Below are positions 24,921 through 36,500 of a DNA stretch of 40,484 bases, in pieces (the stretch's first letter is position 1; each line of letters opens with the position of its first letter). Position numbers and translations under genes: made by a program. The stretch is from Alphaproteobacteria bacterium. GTDB taxonomy: Bacteria > Pseudomonadota > Alphaproteobacteria > Sphingomonadales > JAKSBY01. The notes under the pieces were generated by a model that worked only from the letters and a program-made list of their open reading frames with translations, made no database searches and had not been told where the DNA came from. The stretch covers positions 1 to 40,484 of the forward strand of contig JAJFIV010000013.1 of assembly GCA_021774625.1 (NCBI GenBank), read 5' to 3'.

Positions 24921-26642
24921 ATGAACAAGGATCAAGATATCCCCCTCAATGACTTCCCCGAGGCTAACAAAAGCGAATGGGAAGCCCTGGCGGCAAAGCT
25001 GCTGAACGGCCTGCCGGTAAAGGACGCTCTCAGCTTCACAACATTGGACGGGATGATTGTTGACGGCCTTTCTGTGGATGACGGAGACACACCGGCTCCA
25101 TTGCCGTTGAAGCGCGCTTCGGCAGATGGCTGGGATATCAGGGCGGAATACCGGCTGGATGACCCAAAGGCGGCAAATGAAGCCATTCTGACCGATCTGG
25201 AGCGCGGGGTCACGTCGCTGCATATTCATTTGAACAATGACAATGCGTCGCCGGGTGATCTCGACCGGGCGCTGGACGGAGTCATGCTTGATCTTGCCCC
25301 CGTTTTCATTGAGGGCGATGCGCGCCTGTTGCCTGATTTATGGCGGCGGCGGGGCCTGTCCGCGGATAAAGCGCCTGGCGCCCTCAGCTGCGATCCGCTT
25401 TCCGGCGATATGGAAATATCCAAAGTGACTGCAAGAGATTACCCGTTGGTAACATCGGTTCTGGTTGACAGCCTGCCCTATCATTCAAAAGGGGCCAGCG
25501 ATGTCATCGAACTGGCATGCGCGATCGCTTCGGGATTAGCATTTTTACGCCGGGCGGGCGCGGCAGGACTGTCCCCCGGTCAGGCGGCCCGGCAGATCGT
25601 CTTCCGTTTTGCCGTGGATGCCAATTTCTTTCAGCAGATGGCAAAATTGCGCGCCGCCCGCTTTCTGTGGGCAAAAATCCTGCGGGAATGTGCCGTGGAT
25701 TTTACGGAGGCGTCCATGAATATCTGGGCCGTCACATCGCCGCGCATCATGACCAAACGCGATCCTTACGTGAATATGCTGCGCGGGGCCGGGGCGTGTT
25801 TCGCCGCCCAGGCAGGCGGGGCGGATACGATCACGGTGCTGCCTTTTACCCATGCGTTGGGGGAACCGGACGGCTTTGCCCGCCGCATGGCCCGCAACAT
25901 TCAGGTAATTTTGCAGGAGGAAAGCGGCCTTGGCCATGTCAGTGATCCGGCAGCGGGATCCTTCGCCATTGAGGCACTGACCGGCAAGATGGCCAAAACC
26001 GCCTGGACACTGTTTCAGACCATTGAGGCCGCAGGTGGCATGGCCGGCTGGCTTGCCGCCGGAAAAGCGGATCAGGCCATCGCATCCCTTCGGGAGCAGC
26101 GCAACCGAGACATTGCGCGGCGGAAGCAGCCTATTATCGGTGTCAGCGAATATCCCAATCTGGCGGAGAAACCTGTTGCAACCACAGGCAAACCCCCTGA
26201 CGGCGGATTGGCTGCACCTTTTGAAGCCCTGCGTGATCTCAGCGATGCCTGGCTGGAAAAAACCGGCAAACGCCCATGTATTTTCCTCGCCAATCTCGGC
26301 AAGCCCGCTGCGCACACGCCGCGCGCCATGTTCGCAAAGAATTTCTTTGAAGCCGGCGGGATTGAAGCGCTTCCGTTCGATGGTACGCTGGATGCGGATG
26401 ACATGGCGGCTGCATGGCGGGAGAGCGGCACCGAACTTGCCGTTATTTGCGGCGCGGACGCTCAGTATGAGCAGCATCTGACGGCTATGGCGGCCGCATT
26501 GAAGGCGGCCGGTGTGAAACGGCTCTACAAAGCCGGGAAGCCGGATAATGACCCCGCAGATATCGATGCTCATATTTATATCGGTGTCAATGTAGTTGCG
26601 GAGCTTCAGGCCGCCCTCAAAATGCTGGGAGTGCTGTCATGA
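24921..26642 (+). CDS. mutA: Methylmalonyl-CoA mutase small (beta) subunit
   Basis: MutA is the non-catalytic subunit of the heterodimeric mutase that interconverts methylmalonyl-CoA and succinyl-CoA. The 573-residue protein has the mutase TIM-barrel core ([71 protein letters not shown]). It lacks the cobalamin-binding DxHxxG motif in its degenerate C-terminal domain, as expected for the small subunit. Divergence from MutB is normal. It overlaps mutB by 4 bp in ATGA, so the two are coupled to give equal amounts. Confidence 0.92.
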   Translation: MNKDQDIPLNDFPEANKSEWEALAAKLLNGLPVKDALSFTTLDGMIVDGLSVDDGDTPAPLPLKRASADGWDIRAEYRLDDPKAANEAILTDLERGVTSLHIHLNNDNASPGDLDRALDGVMLDLAPVFIEGDARLLPDLWRRRGLSADKAPGALSCDPLSGDMEISKVTARDYPLVTSVLVDSLPYHSKGASDVIELACAIASGLAFLRRAGAAGLSPGQAARQIVFRFAVDANFFQQMAKLRAARFLWAKILRECAVDFTEASMNIWAVTSPRIMTKRDPYVNMLRGAGACFAAQAGGADTITVLPFTHALGEPDGFARRMARNIQVILQEESGLGHVSDPAAGSFAIEALTGKMAKTAWTLFQTIEAAGGMAGWLAAGKADQAIASLREQRNRDIARRKQPIIGVSEYPNLAEKPVATTGKPPDGGLAAPFEALRDLSDAWLEKTGKRPCIFLANLGKPAAHTPRAMFAKNFFEAGGIEALPFDGTLDADDMAAAWRESGTELAVICGADAQYEQHLTAMAAALKAAGVKRLYKAGKPDNDPADIDAHIYIGVNVVAELQAALKMLGVLS

Positions 26643-28795
26643 GCCGCATCCCTGATTTCAGTAATATTCCGTTTGAACGCATCGCAGGACGGCAAAACGC
26701 AACGGAGGGCGAGCCCTGGATGACGCCGGAGGAAATTCCGGTCAAACCGGCTTACGGCCCGGACGACGTGGCTGGTGTCGATTTCCTGAACACACTTCCC
26801 GGTATCCCGCCCTATCTGCGCGGTCCCTATCCCACCATGTATATCCAGCGTCCCTGGACGATCCGGCAATATGCCGGTTTTTCGACGGCGGAGGATTCCA
26901 ACGCATTTTACCGGCGCAATCTGGCGGCTGGACAGAAAGGTCTGTCTGTTGCCTTTGATCTGCCCACCCACCGCGGCTATGATTCCGATCATCCGCGGGT
27001 GACGGGCGATGTCGGCATGGCCGGCGTGGCCATCGATTCGATCCTTGACGCCGAAATCCTGTTCGACCGCATCCCGCTGGATCAGATGAGCGTTTCCATG
27101 ACCATGAACGGCGCGGTGCTGCCGATCCTGGCGCTTTATATCGTCGCGGCGGAAGAACAGGGCGTGGCGTTGGAAAAACTCGCCGGCACCATTCAGAATG
27201 ACATTCTGAAGGAATTCATGGTCCGCAACACCTATATCTCTCCGCCCAAGGGCCATATGCGGATTGTTTCCGATATATTCGCCTATACCGCCCGGAATAT
27301 GCCGAAATTCAATTCCATCTCCATTTCCGGCTATCATATGCAGGAAGCGGGGGCGACGGCGGACCTGGAGCTGGCCTATACCCTGGCCGACGGTGTGGAA
27401 TATGTCCGGGCCGGGCTGGAAGCCGGACTTGATATCGATGCCTTTGCGCCGCGTCTCTCCTTCTTTTTCGGCATTGGCATGAATTATTATATGGAAGTGG
27501 CCAAGCTGCGGGCCGCCCGCTTGTTGTGGGCGAAGCTGATCAAGGCGTTCGGGCCGAAAGATAACCGCTCCCTGTCGCTGCGCACCCATTGCCAGACCTC
27601 GGGATGGAGCCTGACGGCGCAGGATGTATACAACAATGTCACCCGCACCTGTATCGAGGCGATGGCGGCCGTGCATGGCCACACCCAGTCGCTGCATACC
27701 AATTCTTTTGATGAAGCGCTTGCCCTGCCGACCGAATTTTCCGCCCGGATCGCCCGCAACACCCAGCTTTTTTTGCAGCACGAGACGGACACCTGCAAGC
27801 TGATCGATCCCTGGGGCGGATCGTATTTTATGGAAAACCTGACCCACGACCTCGCCGTCAAAGTCTGGGGGCATATTCAGGAAGTGGAAGAGGCGGGCGG
27901 CATGGCCAGGGCGATTGAAGACGGCATTCCCAAACTCCGTATCGAAGAAGCCGCCGCCAAAACCCAGGCGCGGATTGATTCCGGCCGCCAGACCGTTGTC
28001 GGGGTCAATAAATACCGGTTGGATGAACCGGAAAATATCGAGGTCCTGAAAGTGGAGAATGCTGCTGTCCGCGCGCAGCAAATTGCCCGGTTAAAACAGC
28101 TCCGGGAAAATCGCGATCCGTCAAAATGCGATCAGACTCTTCAGGCCTTGACCGCGGCAGCGCGCTCGGGCGAAGGTAACCTGCTGGCGCTGGCTGTGGA
28201 TGCGGCGCGGGCGCGGGCCAGTGTCGGCGAAATATCGGATGCGCTGGAGACGGTCTGGGGCCGCCACACGGCGACCATCAAAACCATATCAGGGGTGTAT
28301 GCAGGCCAGATGGGAGAAAACGCGGATCAGATCAACAGGGTCAGGCGGGCCATTGCCGGGTTTGAGCAACGGGAAGGCCGCCATCCGCGCATTTTGATCG
28401 TCAAAATGGGCCAGGATGGCCATGACCGCGGCCAGAAAGTGGTGGCGACCGCCTATGCCGATCTCGGTTTCGATGTGGATATCGGCCCGCTGTTCCAGAC
28501 CCCCGCCGAGGCCGCCCGTCAGGCCGCCGAAAACGACGTGCATGTGGTCGGCGTTTCCTCGCTTGCCGCCGGACACTTGACGTTGGTGCCGGAGTTGAAA
28601 AGTGCGCTCGCCAAAGAGGGCCGTGAGGATATTCTGATTGTGGTCGGTGGCGTGGTGCCGCCACAGGATTATAATGCGCTTTATGAAGCGGGCGCGACGG
28701 CGATCTATCCACCCGGCACTGTCATTGGTGAAGCCGCCCTTGATCTGATCGACAAATTGGATACGGCGCTTGGCCATCCTGCGAAACTGACCTAG
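26639..28795 (+). CDS. mutB: Methylmalonyl-CoA mutase large (alpha) subunit
   Basis: MutB is the adenosylcobalamin-dependent catalytic subunit that rearranges (R)-methylmalonyl-CoA to succinyl-CoA, feeding propionyl-CoA carbon into the TCA cycle. The 718-residue protein shows [20 protein letters not shown] near residues 61-80 with the active-site Tyr, [16 protein letters not shown], and [13 protein letters not shown]. The C-terminal B12 domain has [10 protein letters not shown] with His595 as the lower cobalt ligand. Start and stop give the normal family length. It is followed 2 bp later by meaB. No riboswitch fits in the 32 bp before mutA, so any cobalamin control must come from further upstream. 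Confidence 0.97.
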   Translation: MSRIPDFSNIPFERIAGRQNATEGEPWMTPEEIPVKPAYGPDDVAGVDFLNTLPGIPPYLRGPYPTMYIQRPWTIRQYAGFSTAEDSNAFYRRNLAAGQKGLSVAFDLPTHRGYDSDHPRVTGDVGMAGVAIDSILDAEILFDRIPLDQMSVSMTMNGAVLPILALYIVAAEEQGVALEKLAGTIQNDILKEFMVRNTYISPPKGHMRIVSDIFAYTARNMPKFNSISISGYHMQEAGATADLELAYTLADGVEYVRAGLEAGLDIDAFAPRLSFFFGIGMNYYMEVAKLRAARLLWAKLIKAFGPKDNRSLSLRTHCQTSGWSLTAQDVYNNVTRTCIEAMAAVHGHTQSLHTNSFDEALALPTEFSARIARNTQLFLQHETDTCKLIDPWGGSYFMENLTHDLAVKVWGHIQEVEEAGGMARAIEDGIPKLRIEEAAAKTQARIDSGRQTVVGVNKYRLDEPENIEVLKVENAAVRAQQIARLKQLRENRDPSKCDQTLQALTAAARSGEGNLLALAVDAARARASVGEISDALETVWGRHTATIKTISGVYAGQMGENADQINRVRRAIAGFEQREGRHPRILIVKMGQDGHDRGQKVVATAYADLGFDVDIGPLFQTPAEAARQAAENDVHVVGVSSLAAGHLTLVPELKSALAKEGREDILIVVGGVVPPQDYNALYEAGATAIYPPGTVIGEAALDLIDKLDTALGHPAKLT

Positions 28796-28797
28796 CG

Positions 28798-29796
28798 ATG
28801 GCGAACGGCACGGACACATTTACTGTTGATGATTATGTGAAGGGCGTTCTGGCGGGGAACCGCAGCATGCTGGCGCGCGCCATCACCCTGATTGAAAGCG
28901 CACATCCGGACCACCACGCCCTGGCGCAGCAGGTTCTGATCCAGCTACTGCCCCATAGCGGCAAGGCGGACCGTATCGGCATCACCGGCGTACCCGGCGT
29001 CGGCAAAAGTACTTTTATCGATGCCTTTGGCACTAATCTGACCGCGGCCGGGCACAAGGTCGCCGTGCTGGCGGTTGATCCGTCCTCCACCAGATCCGGT
29101 GGTTCGATCCTGGGCGACAAGACCCGGATGGCGCGGCTGGCGGCTGACCCCAACGCCTATATCCGGCCCTCCCCGACATCGGGCAAGCTGGGCGGCGTCG
29201 CGCGGGCCACGCGGGAAGCCATGATGCTGTGCGAAGCCGCTGGTTTCGATATTATCCTGGTGGAAACCGTCGGCGCCGGCCAATCGGAAACCGAAGTGGC
29301 GGGCATGGTGGATTTTTTTCTCGTCCTCATGCTGCCAACGGCGGGAGATGAACTGCAGGGCATCAAAAAAGGCGTGCTTGAGCTTGCCGACATGGCAGTC
29401 GTGAACAAGGCGGATATAGACGAAAAACAGGCCCGGCGCGCAGTGCGTGATTATAAAGCCGCCATCCATATCATAACTCCGCCGGGGGCTGACTGGATAC
29501 CGCCGGTGCTGCCCTGCTCGGGGCTTAAGAATGACGGACTGGATGTGATCCGGGACAAGATTGCTGATCATAAAACAATGATGGTAAAGAATGGCCGGCG
29601 GGATGAAAAACGCCGCACCCAGCGCATCCGCTGGATGTGGTCGCTGGTAGAGGATCAGATGCTGGCAAGGCTGAAAAGCAATGCCAGCATCAGAAAACAG
29701 CTGCCGGCGCTTGAAAAATCGGTGGCGGATGGGGATTTAACCGCTGGCCTGGCGGCGGAAAAAATTCTGGCCGCCTTTTGGGGCCGCGCGGACTGA
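28798..29796 (+). CDS. meaB: Methylmalonyl-CoA mutase-associated GTPase MeaB
   Basis: MeaB (ArgK family) is a G-protein chaperone that gates adenosylcobalamin loading and protects the mutase from inactivation. The 332-residue protein has the P-loop GVPGVGKST (64-72), VLAVDPSSTRSGGSILGDKTRM, the ETVGAGQSE switch segment and VVNKADID as the NKxD motif. The C-terminal helical arm (IRWMWSLVEDQMLARL) mediates dimerisation. It starts 2 bp after mutB and completes a mutA-mutB-meaB operon. Methylmalonyl-CoA epimerase and propionyl-CoA carboxylase genes are not in this window. Confidence 0.96.
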   Translation: MANGTDTFTVDDYVKGVLAGNRSMLARAITLIESAHPDHHALAQQVLIQLLPHSGKADRIGITGVPGVGKSTFIDAFGTNLTAAGHKVAVLAVDPSSTRSGGSILGDKTRMARLAADPNAYIRPSPTSGKLGGVARATREAMMLCEAAGFDIILVETVGAGQSETEVAGMVDFFLVLMLPTAGDELQGIKKGVLELADMAVVNKADIDEKQARRAVRDYKAAIHIITPPGADWIPPVLPCSGLKNDGLDVIRDKIADHKTMMVKNGRRDEKRRTQRIRWMWSLVEDQMLARLKSNASIRKQLPALEKSVADGDLTAGLAAEKILAAFWGRAD

Positions 29797-29802
29797 GTTT
29801 TA

Positions 29803-30108
29803 TTATTCCTGAGGGCTTTTTCCCATCTCCACCTGCCAGACGTGCCAGCTGAAACGCAGGCATACAAGCAAACAGCCAAACGTCACGGCAGTCATGATGG
29901 CAATGTTCACCTGACGAGAAACATGCAGAAAATAATCTATTGAACCCACTAAACCGTCCATAACAAGGCTGAGAGCGATAAAGGATATTAGAAAGAGAGA
30001 GACAGTGGCCGCGAAGGCGTTCAGCCGGGACGGTTTTAACTGCGGCTTTTCCGCAGTCCGCTCCGTAGAAAGGGCAGTTTCTGAATTCGGGTTTCCTGAT
30101 TGAGACAT
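29803..30108 (-). CDS. Small two-helix membrane protein of unknown function
   Basis: This 101-residue protein has a polar, disordered N-terminus (about residues 1-35, rich in Ser, Asn, Glu and Lys), then two predicted membrane helices near residues 38-60 and 66-90, and a short tail HVWQVEMGKSPQE. The ATG at 30108 is chosen over an upstream in-frame start because a GGAGG site lies 5 nt before it. It is convergent with meaB, only 6 bp apart, and divergent from the DAHP synthase gene. No family was recognised. Confidence 0.7.
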   Translation of the reverse strand: MSQSGNPNSETALSTERTAEKPQLKPSRLNAFAATVSLFLISFIALSLVMDGLVGSIDYFLHVSRQVNIAIMTAVTFGCLLVCLRFSWHVWQVEMGKSPQE

Positions 30109-30220
30109 GACTTCCTCCACATATAAGTGAAGTATCAGATAGGGATAATTGGTGATTCTTGCAAGACACCGGGGAAAATATTCCTGGCCCGGCACAAGCC
30201 GGTCAAAGCCGATAAATTGC

Positions 30221-30250
30221 TTGTCACACGCCGGCCCTACCCCTTATACC
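30221..30250 (+). promoter_or_regulatory. Candidate promoter of DAHP synthase gene
   Basis: TTGTCA (30221-30226) and TATACC (30245-30250) are separated by 18 bp, about 40 bp upstream of the ATG at 30291. No attenuator or amino-acid leader peptide was seen. Confidence 0.4.
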
Positions 30251-30290
30251 TCACGGCTTGTTAATGATTTTGCGGGACACTTATACTGCC

Positions 30291-31673
30291 ATGGCCACGA
30301 AATGGACCCCTGATAGCTGGCGCAGGCTGCCGGCGCGCCAATTGCCGGATTATCCCGATCCGGCGGCCCTGGCGGCTGCCACCGATCAGTTGTGTTCCTT
30401 CCCGCCCCTGGTTTTCGCCGGGGAAGCGCGGCGGCTGAAGGCGCAGCTTGCCAATGTGGCGGACGGCAAGGCCTTTCTGCTGCAGGGCGGGGACTGCGCC
30501 GAAAGTTTCGCCGAATTTCATCCCGATAATATTCGCGACACCTTCCGGGTGTTGCTGCAGATGTCGGTTGTTCTGACCTTCGCCGCTGCCTGTCCCGTGG
30601 TGAAAGTGGGCCGGATGGCGGGTCAGTTCGCCAAACCCCGCTCATCTGCCATGGAAAATCAGAATGGCGTCGAACTGCCGTCCTATCGCGGCGATATTGT
30701 CAATGGCATCGAGTTTACCGAAGAAGCCCGCACCCCCGATCCTGCACGGCTCATGCGCGGTTATACACAGGCCGCCTCGACCCTTAATCTGCTGCGGGCG
30801 TTCGCCCAGGGCGGCTATGCCAATCTGCATCAGGCCCATCAATGGACCCTGGACTTTGTTGATCAGTCGCCGGCCGGGGAACGCTACCGCGAATTGTCCG
30901 ACCGTATTTCAGAAGCCATCAGCTTTATGGAGGCCTGCGGGATCGGCCTTGATTCTGCGCCGGAACTGACCGGCACCGCCTTTTATACCTCGCACGAGGC
31001 CCTGTTATTGCCTTACGAGCAGGCGATGACCCGGGTCGATTCCACGTCCGGCGGCTGGTATGATACTTCCGCCCATTTGCTGTGGATTGGCGATCGCACC
31101 CGTAATCCGAAGGAAGCCCATGTGGAATTTATCCGCGGCATCGGCAATCCCGTCGCCGTGAAGGTCGGCCCCACAACCACGGAAGACGGCCTGTTGCGCC
31201 TGATCGACATTCTCAATCCGCAGAATGAAGCGGGGCGGCTGACCCTGATCTGCCGTTTCGGTTCGGATCAGGTGGAAAAGCTGCTGCCGCCGATTATCCG
31301 CTGGGTCGAACGGGAAGGCCACACCGTTGTCTGGTCCTGCGACCCCATGCACGGCAATACGGTCAAATCATCCAACGGCTTTAAGACCCGGCCTTTTGAG
31401 CGGGTGCTGGCCGAAGTTAAAAGCTTCTTCAAGGTTCATCGGGCCGAAGGCACCTATGCCGGCGGCGTGCATGTGGAAATGACCGGGCAGAATGTCACTG
31501 AATGCACCGGCGGCGCCGTCGCTATCACCGAAGAAAAACTGGCGCACCGCTATCACACCCATTGCGACCCGCGTCTCAATGCCAGCCAGAGCCTGGAACT
31601 GGCGTTTCTGATCGCGGAAGGCATCAAGGAAGAACGCCAGGCCCTTCCAGCTTCAGTGCGGGCAGCGTCTTAA
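30291..31673 (+). CDS. aroG: Class II (plant-type) DAHP synthase
   Basis: This enzyme condenses phosphoenolpyruvate with erythrose 4-phosphate to form DAHP, the entry into the shikimate pathway. The 460-residue protein carries class II hallmarks: [14 protein letters not shown] near the N-terminus, [14 protein letters not shown] (metal-binding Cys), [34 protein letters not shown] and [18 protein letters not shown]. The start at ATG 30291 ([10 protein letters not shown]) is preferred over a longer frame from 30258 because it matches the usual N-terminus. The gene stands alone, with no other aromatic genes nearby. Confidence 0.95.
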   Translation: MATKWTPDSWRRLPARQLPDYPDPAALAAATDQLCSFPPLVFAGEARRLKAQLANVADGKAFLLQGGDCAESFAEFHPDNIRDTFRVLLQMSVVLTFAAACPVVKVGRMAGQFAKPRSSAMENQNGVELPSYRGDIVNGIEFTEEARTPDPARLMRGYTQAASTLNLLRAFAQGGYANLHQAHQWTLDFVDQSPAGERYRELSDRISEAISFMEACGIGLDSAPELTGTAFYTSHEALLLPYEQAMTRVDSTSGGWYDTSAHLLWIGDRTRNPKEAHVEFIRGIGNPVAVKVGPTTTEDGLLRLIDILNPQNEAGRLTLICRFGSDQVEKLLPPIIRWVEREGHTVVWSCDPMHGNTVKSSNGFKTRPFERVLAEVKSFFKVHRAEGTYAGGVHVEMTGQNVTECTGGAVAITEEKLAHRYHTHCDPRLNASQSLELAFLIAEGIKEERQALPASVRAAS

Positions 31674-31776
31674 GCCGCGCTTCGATGCGGATCTGCGGTC
31701 CCGCGCAGAGCGAACGGTTTTGGCATTTAGGAAGCGGTTAGAGCATCTTGCGTTCACCTGGAACCAATTTGATGGT

Positions 31777-32964
31777 CTAGTTCATCAACTCCATCGCAAT
31801 GGCGGTTGCTTCGCCGCCGCCGATGCAGATGCCGGCAACGCCGCGTTTCAGGTCGTATTTTTGCAACGCCGCCAAAAGGGTGACACATATGCGCGCACCC
31901 GATGCGCCGATGGGATGACCGAGGGCGCAGGCGCCGCCATGGACATTGACCTTGTCATGGGGGATATCCAGATCACGCATGGCGGCCATGGTGACAACGG
32001 CAAAAGCTTCATTGATTTCATAAAGATCGACATCGTCCTTCGACCAGCCGGTTTTCTGGAAAAGCTTTTCAATGGCGCCGATGGGCGCCGTGGTGAACCA
32101 TTCCGGCGCCTGAGAATGGCTGGCGTGGCCGGTAATTTTGGCGATGGGGGTCAGCCCCTGTTTTTCTGCCGCCGATTGCCGCATCAGGACGAGCGCCGCA
32201 GCGCCGTCTGAGATGGAGCTGGAATTTGCCGCCGTCACGGTGCCGCCCTCACGGAAAGCCGGACGCAGATTGGGAATTTTTTCCGGCATGGCGTTCAGCG
32301 GCGCTTCGTCATGCTTGACTTCCACTTCGCCTTTGCGGGTTTTGATGGTGATGCCGACAGTCTCCGCCTCGAAAGTCCCGTCTTCATTGGCCAGCTTGGC
32401 GCGGCGCAGGGATTCGATGGCATAGGCATCCTGCGCTTCCCGCGTGAACTGATATTTTTCAGCCGTATCTTCGGCAAAAGTTCCCATGGCCCGGCCGGGG
32501 TCATAGGCGTCTTCCAGCCCGTCAAGCGCCATGTGATCATAAATTTTGGTATGACCGTATTTTACGCCGGTGCGCCCGTTTGGCAGCAGAAACGGCGCAT
32601 TGGACATGCTCTCCATCCCGCCGGCAACCACAATATCATTGCTACCGGCCAGGATTGAATCATATCCTATCATCATCGCTTTCATGCCTGAGCCGCACAT
32701 TTTATTGAGCGTGACCGCGCCGGCGCTGTCTGGAATGCCGGCGGCGCGGCTGGACTGGCGGGCCGGCGCCTGACCGAGGCCGGCGGGAAGAACGCAACCC
32801 ATCAGCACTTCATCCACCGTGTCCGGGGACAGGCCGGGCTGTTCGAGCGCCGCGCGGATTGCGCTCGCCCCCAGTTCCGTTACTTTCACCGGACTGAGTG
32901 CGCCCAAAAGACTGCCCATGGGAGTGCGGGCCATTCCAACAATAACGACGGGATCATCTGACAT
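31777..32964 (-). CDS. Acetyl-CoA C-acetyltransferase (thiolase)
   Basis: This degradative/biosynthetic thiolase either joins two acetyl-CoA to acetoacetyl-CoA or runs in reverse. The 395-residue protein has the nucleophile Cys90 in LNKMCGSGMKA, His350 in ALGHPIGASGARI and Cys380 in GICIGGGEA, all three catalytic residues of the family. The ATG at 32964 (MSDDPVVIVGMARTPMG) is preceded by CAGGAG 7 nt upstream; the open frame extends further but the extension is not family-like. phaB, atoDA or other pathway genes are absent, so whether it serves polyhydroxybutyrate, ketone-body or amino-acid metabolism is open. Confidence 0.94.
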   Translation of the reverse strand: MSDDPVVIVGMARTPMGSLLGALSPVKVTELGASAIRAALEQPGLSPDTVDEVLMGCVLPAGLGQAPARQSSRAAGIPDSAGAVTLNKMCGSGMKAMMIGYDSILAGSNDIVVAGGMESMSNAPFLLPNGRTGVKYGHTKIYDHMALDGLEDAYDPGRAMGTFAEDTAEKYQFTREAQDAYAIESLRRAKLANEDGTFEAETVGITIKTRKGEVEVKHDEAPLNAMPEKIPNLRPAFREGGTVTAANSSSISDGAAALVLMRQSAAEKQGLTPIAKITGHASHSQAPEWFTTAPIGAIEKLFQKTGWSKDDVDLYEINEAFAVVTMAAMRDLDIPHDKVNVHGGACALGHPIGASGARICVTLLAALQKYDLKRGVAGICIGGGEATAIAMELMN

Positions 32965-33120
32965 GAATATTCTCCTGAATGAAAACCGGATTAACCTTGC
33001 CCTAGATGTGGCATACTCAGCAAAAATCGCAAGCGGAAAGATATCAAATCCGGTTTGACGGTGTATCCGGCGAAGGTTATAGCTAGGGCGGGATCCCAAG
33101 AGGCGCAAAGGACGGGGTAG

Positions 33121-33297
33121 ATGACCAGCCGGTTCGGCTTTTTTATTTTTGCGGGCGTCATGCTCGGGGCGATTTTGGGCCAGGTGCTGTATTATGCGCC
33201 GGGATATGGCATTATTTTTGGCGGCATCACCGGGCTGGCGCTGGCCGGGCTGCTGGAAGTCATCGCCTCCCGCAAACAAAAGTCCCGCGAAAATTAA
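33121..33297 (+). CDS. 58-residue membrane protein of unknown function
   Basis: The ATG at 33121 opens a 58-codon frame with an AGGA ribosome binding site about 8 nt before it. The product has two hydrophobic stretches (FGFFIFAGVMLGAILGQVLYY and a Gly/Leu-rich one, GIIFGGITGLALAGLLEVI) and a basic tail (SRKQKSREN), a normal two-helix membrane protein pattern with positive inside ends. It is divergent from the thiolase gene and followed 77 bp later by a 27-codon gene. Coding is supported by the ribosome binding site and composition; no homologue is recognised. Confidence 0.6.
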   Translation: MTSRFGFFIFAGVMLGAILGQVLYYAPGYGIIFGGITGLALAGLLEVIASRKQKSREN

Positions 33298-33304
33298 CGG
33301 TCCC

Positions 33305-33332
33305 GACAGGCTTTTGTGTTAAGAGCCTGTTC
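33305..33332 (+). other. Hairpin between two small membrane ORFs
   Basis: CAGGCTTTT (33307-33315) pairs with AAGAGCCTG (33321-33329) with one G-U pair and a 5-nt loop. No T-run follows. It could protect the upstream mRNA end or limit read-through into the 27-codon ORF. Confidence 0.4.
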
Positions 33333-33374
33333 AGAAAATTACCGGCGGCGCGGCAGGATAAAAAGGGGCGAACA

Positions 33375-33458
33375 ATGGAAGAATTGACCAAAGGCTTTAT
33401 CGGCGCCATCGTCCTGATGGTCCTGTTCTTCATCGCCGCCAATTTCCTGCTTTTCTAA
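33375..33458 (+). CDS. 27-residue single-helix membrane miniprotein
   Basis: The ATG at 33375 has an AGGGG site 8 nt upstream and encodes a polar start (MEELTKG) followed by one hydrophobic helix of about 19 residues ending NFLLF. A strong terminator follows 22 bp after the stop. Ribosome binding site, helix-like composition and terminator together favour a real small gene over a chance frame. Function unknown; single-helix miniproteins often bind larger membrane proteins. Confidence 0.5.
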   Translation: MEELTKGFIGAIVLMVLFFIAANFLLF

Positions 33459-33480
33459 AGTCAGTCCGCGGCAAGGCGCA

Positions 33481-33515
33481 AAAAAGGCCGGAAGCAAAGC
33501 GCTTCCGGCCTTTTT
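33481..33515. terminator. Strong bidirectional intrinsic terminator
   Basis: A perfect 15-bp inverted repeat (33481-33495 with 33501-33515) around a 5-nt loop has a GGCCGGAAGC core flanked by A5 and T5, so it can terminate both strands. It lies 22 bp after the 27-codon plus-strand gene and 23 bp after the minus-strand TonB receptor stop. Confidence 0.92.
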
Positions 33516-33537
33516 ATTATGGCTCTTGGTGTTCAGT

Positions 33538-36500
33538 CTAGAAGTTACCGGTCACACCAAGGAAGAAGGAGCGGCCAACCGGGCTCACCGGGAAAGCAAA
33601 CTCGGTGATAAATGGCTTCTTGTCGGCAAGATTATTGATACCGCCATAAACCCGGATGGTTTCATTCACGTCATATGTGAATGAAATATCATGGATAAAG
33701 GTATTGCCCTGAATACCGGCCGGACCAAAGATGATGTCAGCGGTTTCAATTTCCACAGAGCGTAATGCTTGCTTGCCAAGATACTGGGTCTGCCAGTTTA
33801 CCCGCAGATCTTTGAAGGTAACACTGCCAGTAATATTGCCGGCCCATTCGGGGCGCTGCAATTCACCAAGTTCCGGATCGACCAGAGTGTTATCAATCGG
33901 GTCGAAGAAGGTATCCAGCTTCCTTACCTTTGTCCCGGAAAGGCCCACATTAAAGATAAACTCATCCCAATCCCAGACATAGTCAGCCGTGATATCGATC
34001 CCCGCTGTTTCCAGAGCGCCAATATTCAACTGCTGCTGGCTGATGAAGGTAAAGCCATTGAACTGCGGGGACGTCGGGTCACTGTTTCTGCGAACCAGGT
34101 CACAGAACTGATTATCCAGTGATGAGGAGTCATAGCAGCTATCGACAATATCCTGGGCACTTGGCGCGCTGATGGCATTTGCAATGCGGATATTCCAATA
34201 ATCCGCCGACAATGTCAGGCCCGGAATAAAACTGGGCTGAATAACAACACCAGCCGTATAGGTCTTGGCCGTTTCCTCGCTTAGTTCCGGATTACCGGAT
34301 ACTTCGCCGACAAAGCGGGCTGACAGGGGATCGGTAAAGCCCATGGGAATACCGTCTGCCAGGCAATTGGCCTGCCGGATAGGACCACGCGGGTCTCCAA
34401 CTGCAATCAGGGCATCGATTTCCTGTTGATCGCAGGGATCAACCGGCCGGAAGAACGCGCCCTGTGCCGGTGAGAACAACTCGGTGATATTTGGCGCACG
34501 CACCGCAACCGAGTAGGTGCCACGGAAGCGGATGTCATTCATGGGCGTCCAGGAACCGCCCGCTTTCCAGGTCAGGGTTGAGCCAACGGTGGAATAATCT
34601 GAGTAACGAAATGCCGCATCCAGTGTTAATTCCTCAAAGAAGGGCCGGTCGACAATCAACGGCACTGATATTTCACTGAACAAATCAATGACATCGAATG
34701 ATCCTCTGACATCTTTCACCAAGGCGCCGGGGTCAAATACCAGAGAACTTTGCTGACCATCGACACCCGCGAAGACTTCTGACAGTACCTCGCCTTCGCC
34801 AATATTGGGAGTGGTAACGGGAGCAACACCACGGACCAATGGATCAAAACGTTCATCGCTGCGTTCACCCCTTACTTCTGCACCAATGGCAAACCCTATC
34901 GGCCCGCCTTGCAGCGTAAAATAATCTTCGGTATCACCTGTCAGGATTGCACTGAAAACCGTTTGTTCCAGTTCAGATTTATTGATCACCGTTGTGGTGA
35001 TAAAATCAATCGCTTCCTGACTGATGGCACCCCGGCCGCCCAGAATATTGGCTGGCTTACATTGCCCGTCACCGGGGTTAAAAGTAAAGAAGCCCGGATT
35101 AAAGGTCGGAATACCGAACGGCGTTGTCGGCGGCGGGGTGTTATCCACATCCGAACGGCAGATAGGATTACCGTTGGCATCCGCTACGACATCAATCGCC
35201 GCGAACCAGCGGTCCACGATCACCCGGTTCCGGTCCTGAACCTCCCTTTCGGATTTACCATAGTTAACGCTGATTTCGTATTTCCAGCCATTGTCAAGCT
35301 CGCCTTCAGCACCGACCACCACGCGATAGGTTTCACCGATAGTTTTATCAATATTCGGCCCCAGGTCAGCCGGATCACGGGTGATAAACAGGCCTTGAGA
35401 TCGGCCAAGGTCGGCAAGGGCCGTTGGTAATTGGTCAATAAAGGGGTTATCCGGCGCGACAGTCAGCAAATCCCAGAATGTATTCAACGGGCCGCCCGAC
35501 AAGGTTCTTTGCCGGTCATATTTCATTTCCGTAAAGAATTTAACGCCATCGGTCAGTTCATAATTCGCCATAAAGTTGACACTGACATTGGCTTGATCCG
35601 GTGTCAGGAAATCTTCGTCAAATGTATTGGCGATGCCGTCGCCGCCAAACTGGTTGAATTCACCGGTGATCAGACCATCCCGGGCTGGTCGAACGTTACC
35701 GTTTTCTTCTATGACCCAACAACCGCCGGCAAAACCAAGCGCCGGTGGTGAAAAATCAAAGATGCCGTTCAGACCCGGGAAAGATTGGAAACAGTCATCA
35801 GTACCATTGCTGTCCAGATCAATCCCCTCCGCAAAAATGGAGCCTGGAAGTAAAAATCCACCCGGTGAAGAGATGGAAAACCGGGGATCTTTCGCGATCA
35901 GACGCGTCGGTGCCGTTGCCGCACGGTTAATCAAATCCAGCTCGGCCTGTGTAAAGGCCGGGTCGGGATCACCCGGGAACGCCTGGCGCCAAAGATTAAT
36001 GAAAGCATCTTGCGTCAGAATGGGCAGACCGACATTGAATAATCCGAAACAGAAGTTAACGCCAAACCGGTTACAGGGCGCATCCGTTGAAGCAAAGGAG
36101 GTGCCCGGGCTATAAAAACGGTCGAAATTCGGTGTCGCTGCAGCCGTAATATCTCCTCCCTGAAAACGGCGCGCCGGATTGGGCTGGTCATCCGCGATCC
36201 CGTTATTACGAGAAAATGCACGATCCCCGGCACGAATTTCCGACCGATTGTTATAATCAACCGCAATGGTGAAATTGCCACGGTCATCATCGAAGTTGCG
36301 GCCATAAATGCCACTCAGTGAGAAGGTCTCACCATCCCCCGCTTCCGGTATAGAGCCATTGGCATCAAGCCGGATGCCTTCAAAGTCGTCCTTTAAAATA
36401 AAATTGACCACACCGGTCACGGCATCTGCGCCATAGATGGCAGAGGCACCGCCGGTAAGGACTTCAACCCGCTCGATAAGCGCACTGGGAATGGTGCTGA

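Noticed and set aside
26606-28081. Minus-strand 491-codon frame opposite mutB
   Set aside because: Length results from GC-rich codon usage of mutB; the translation has no family features.
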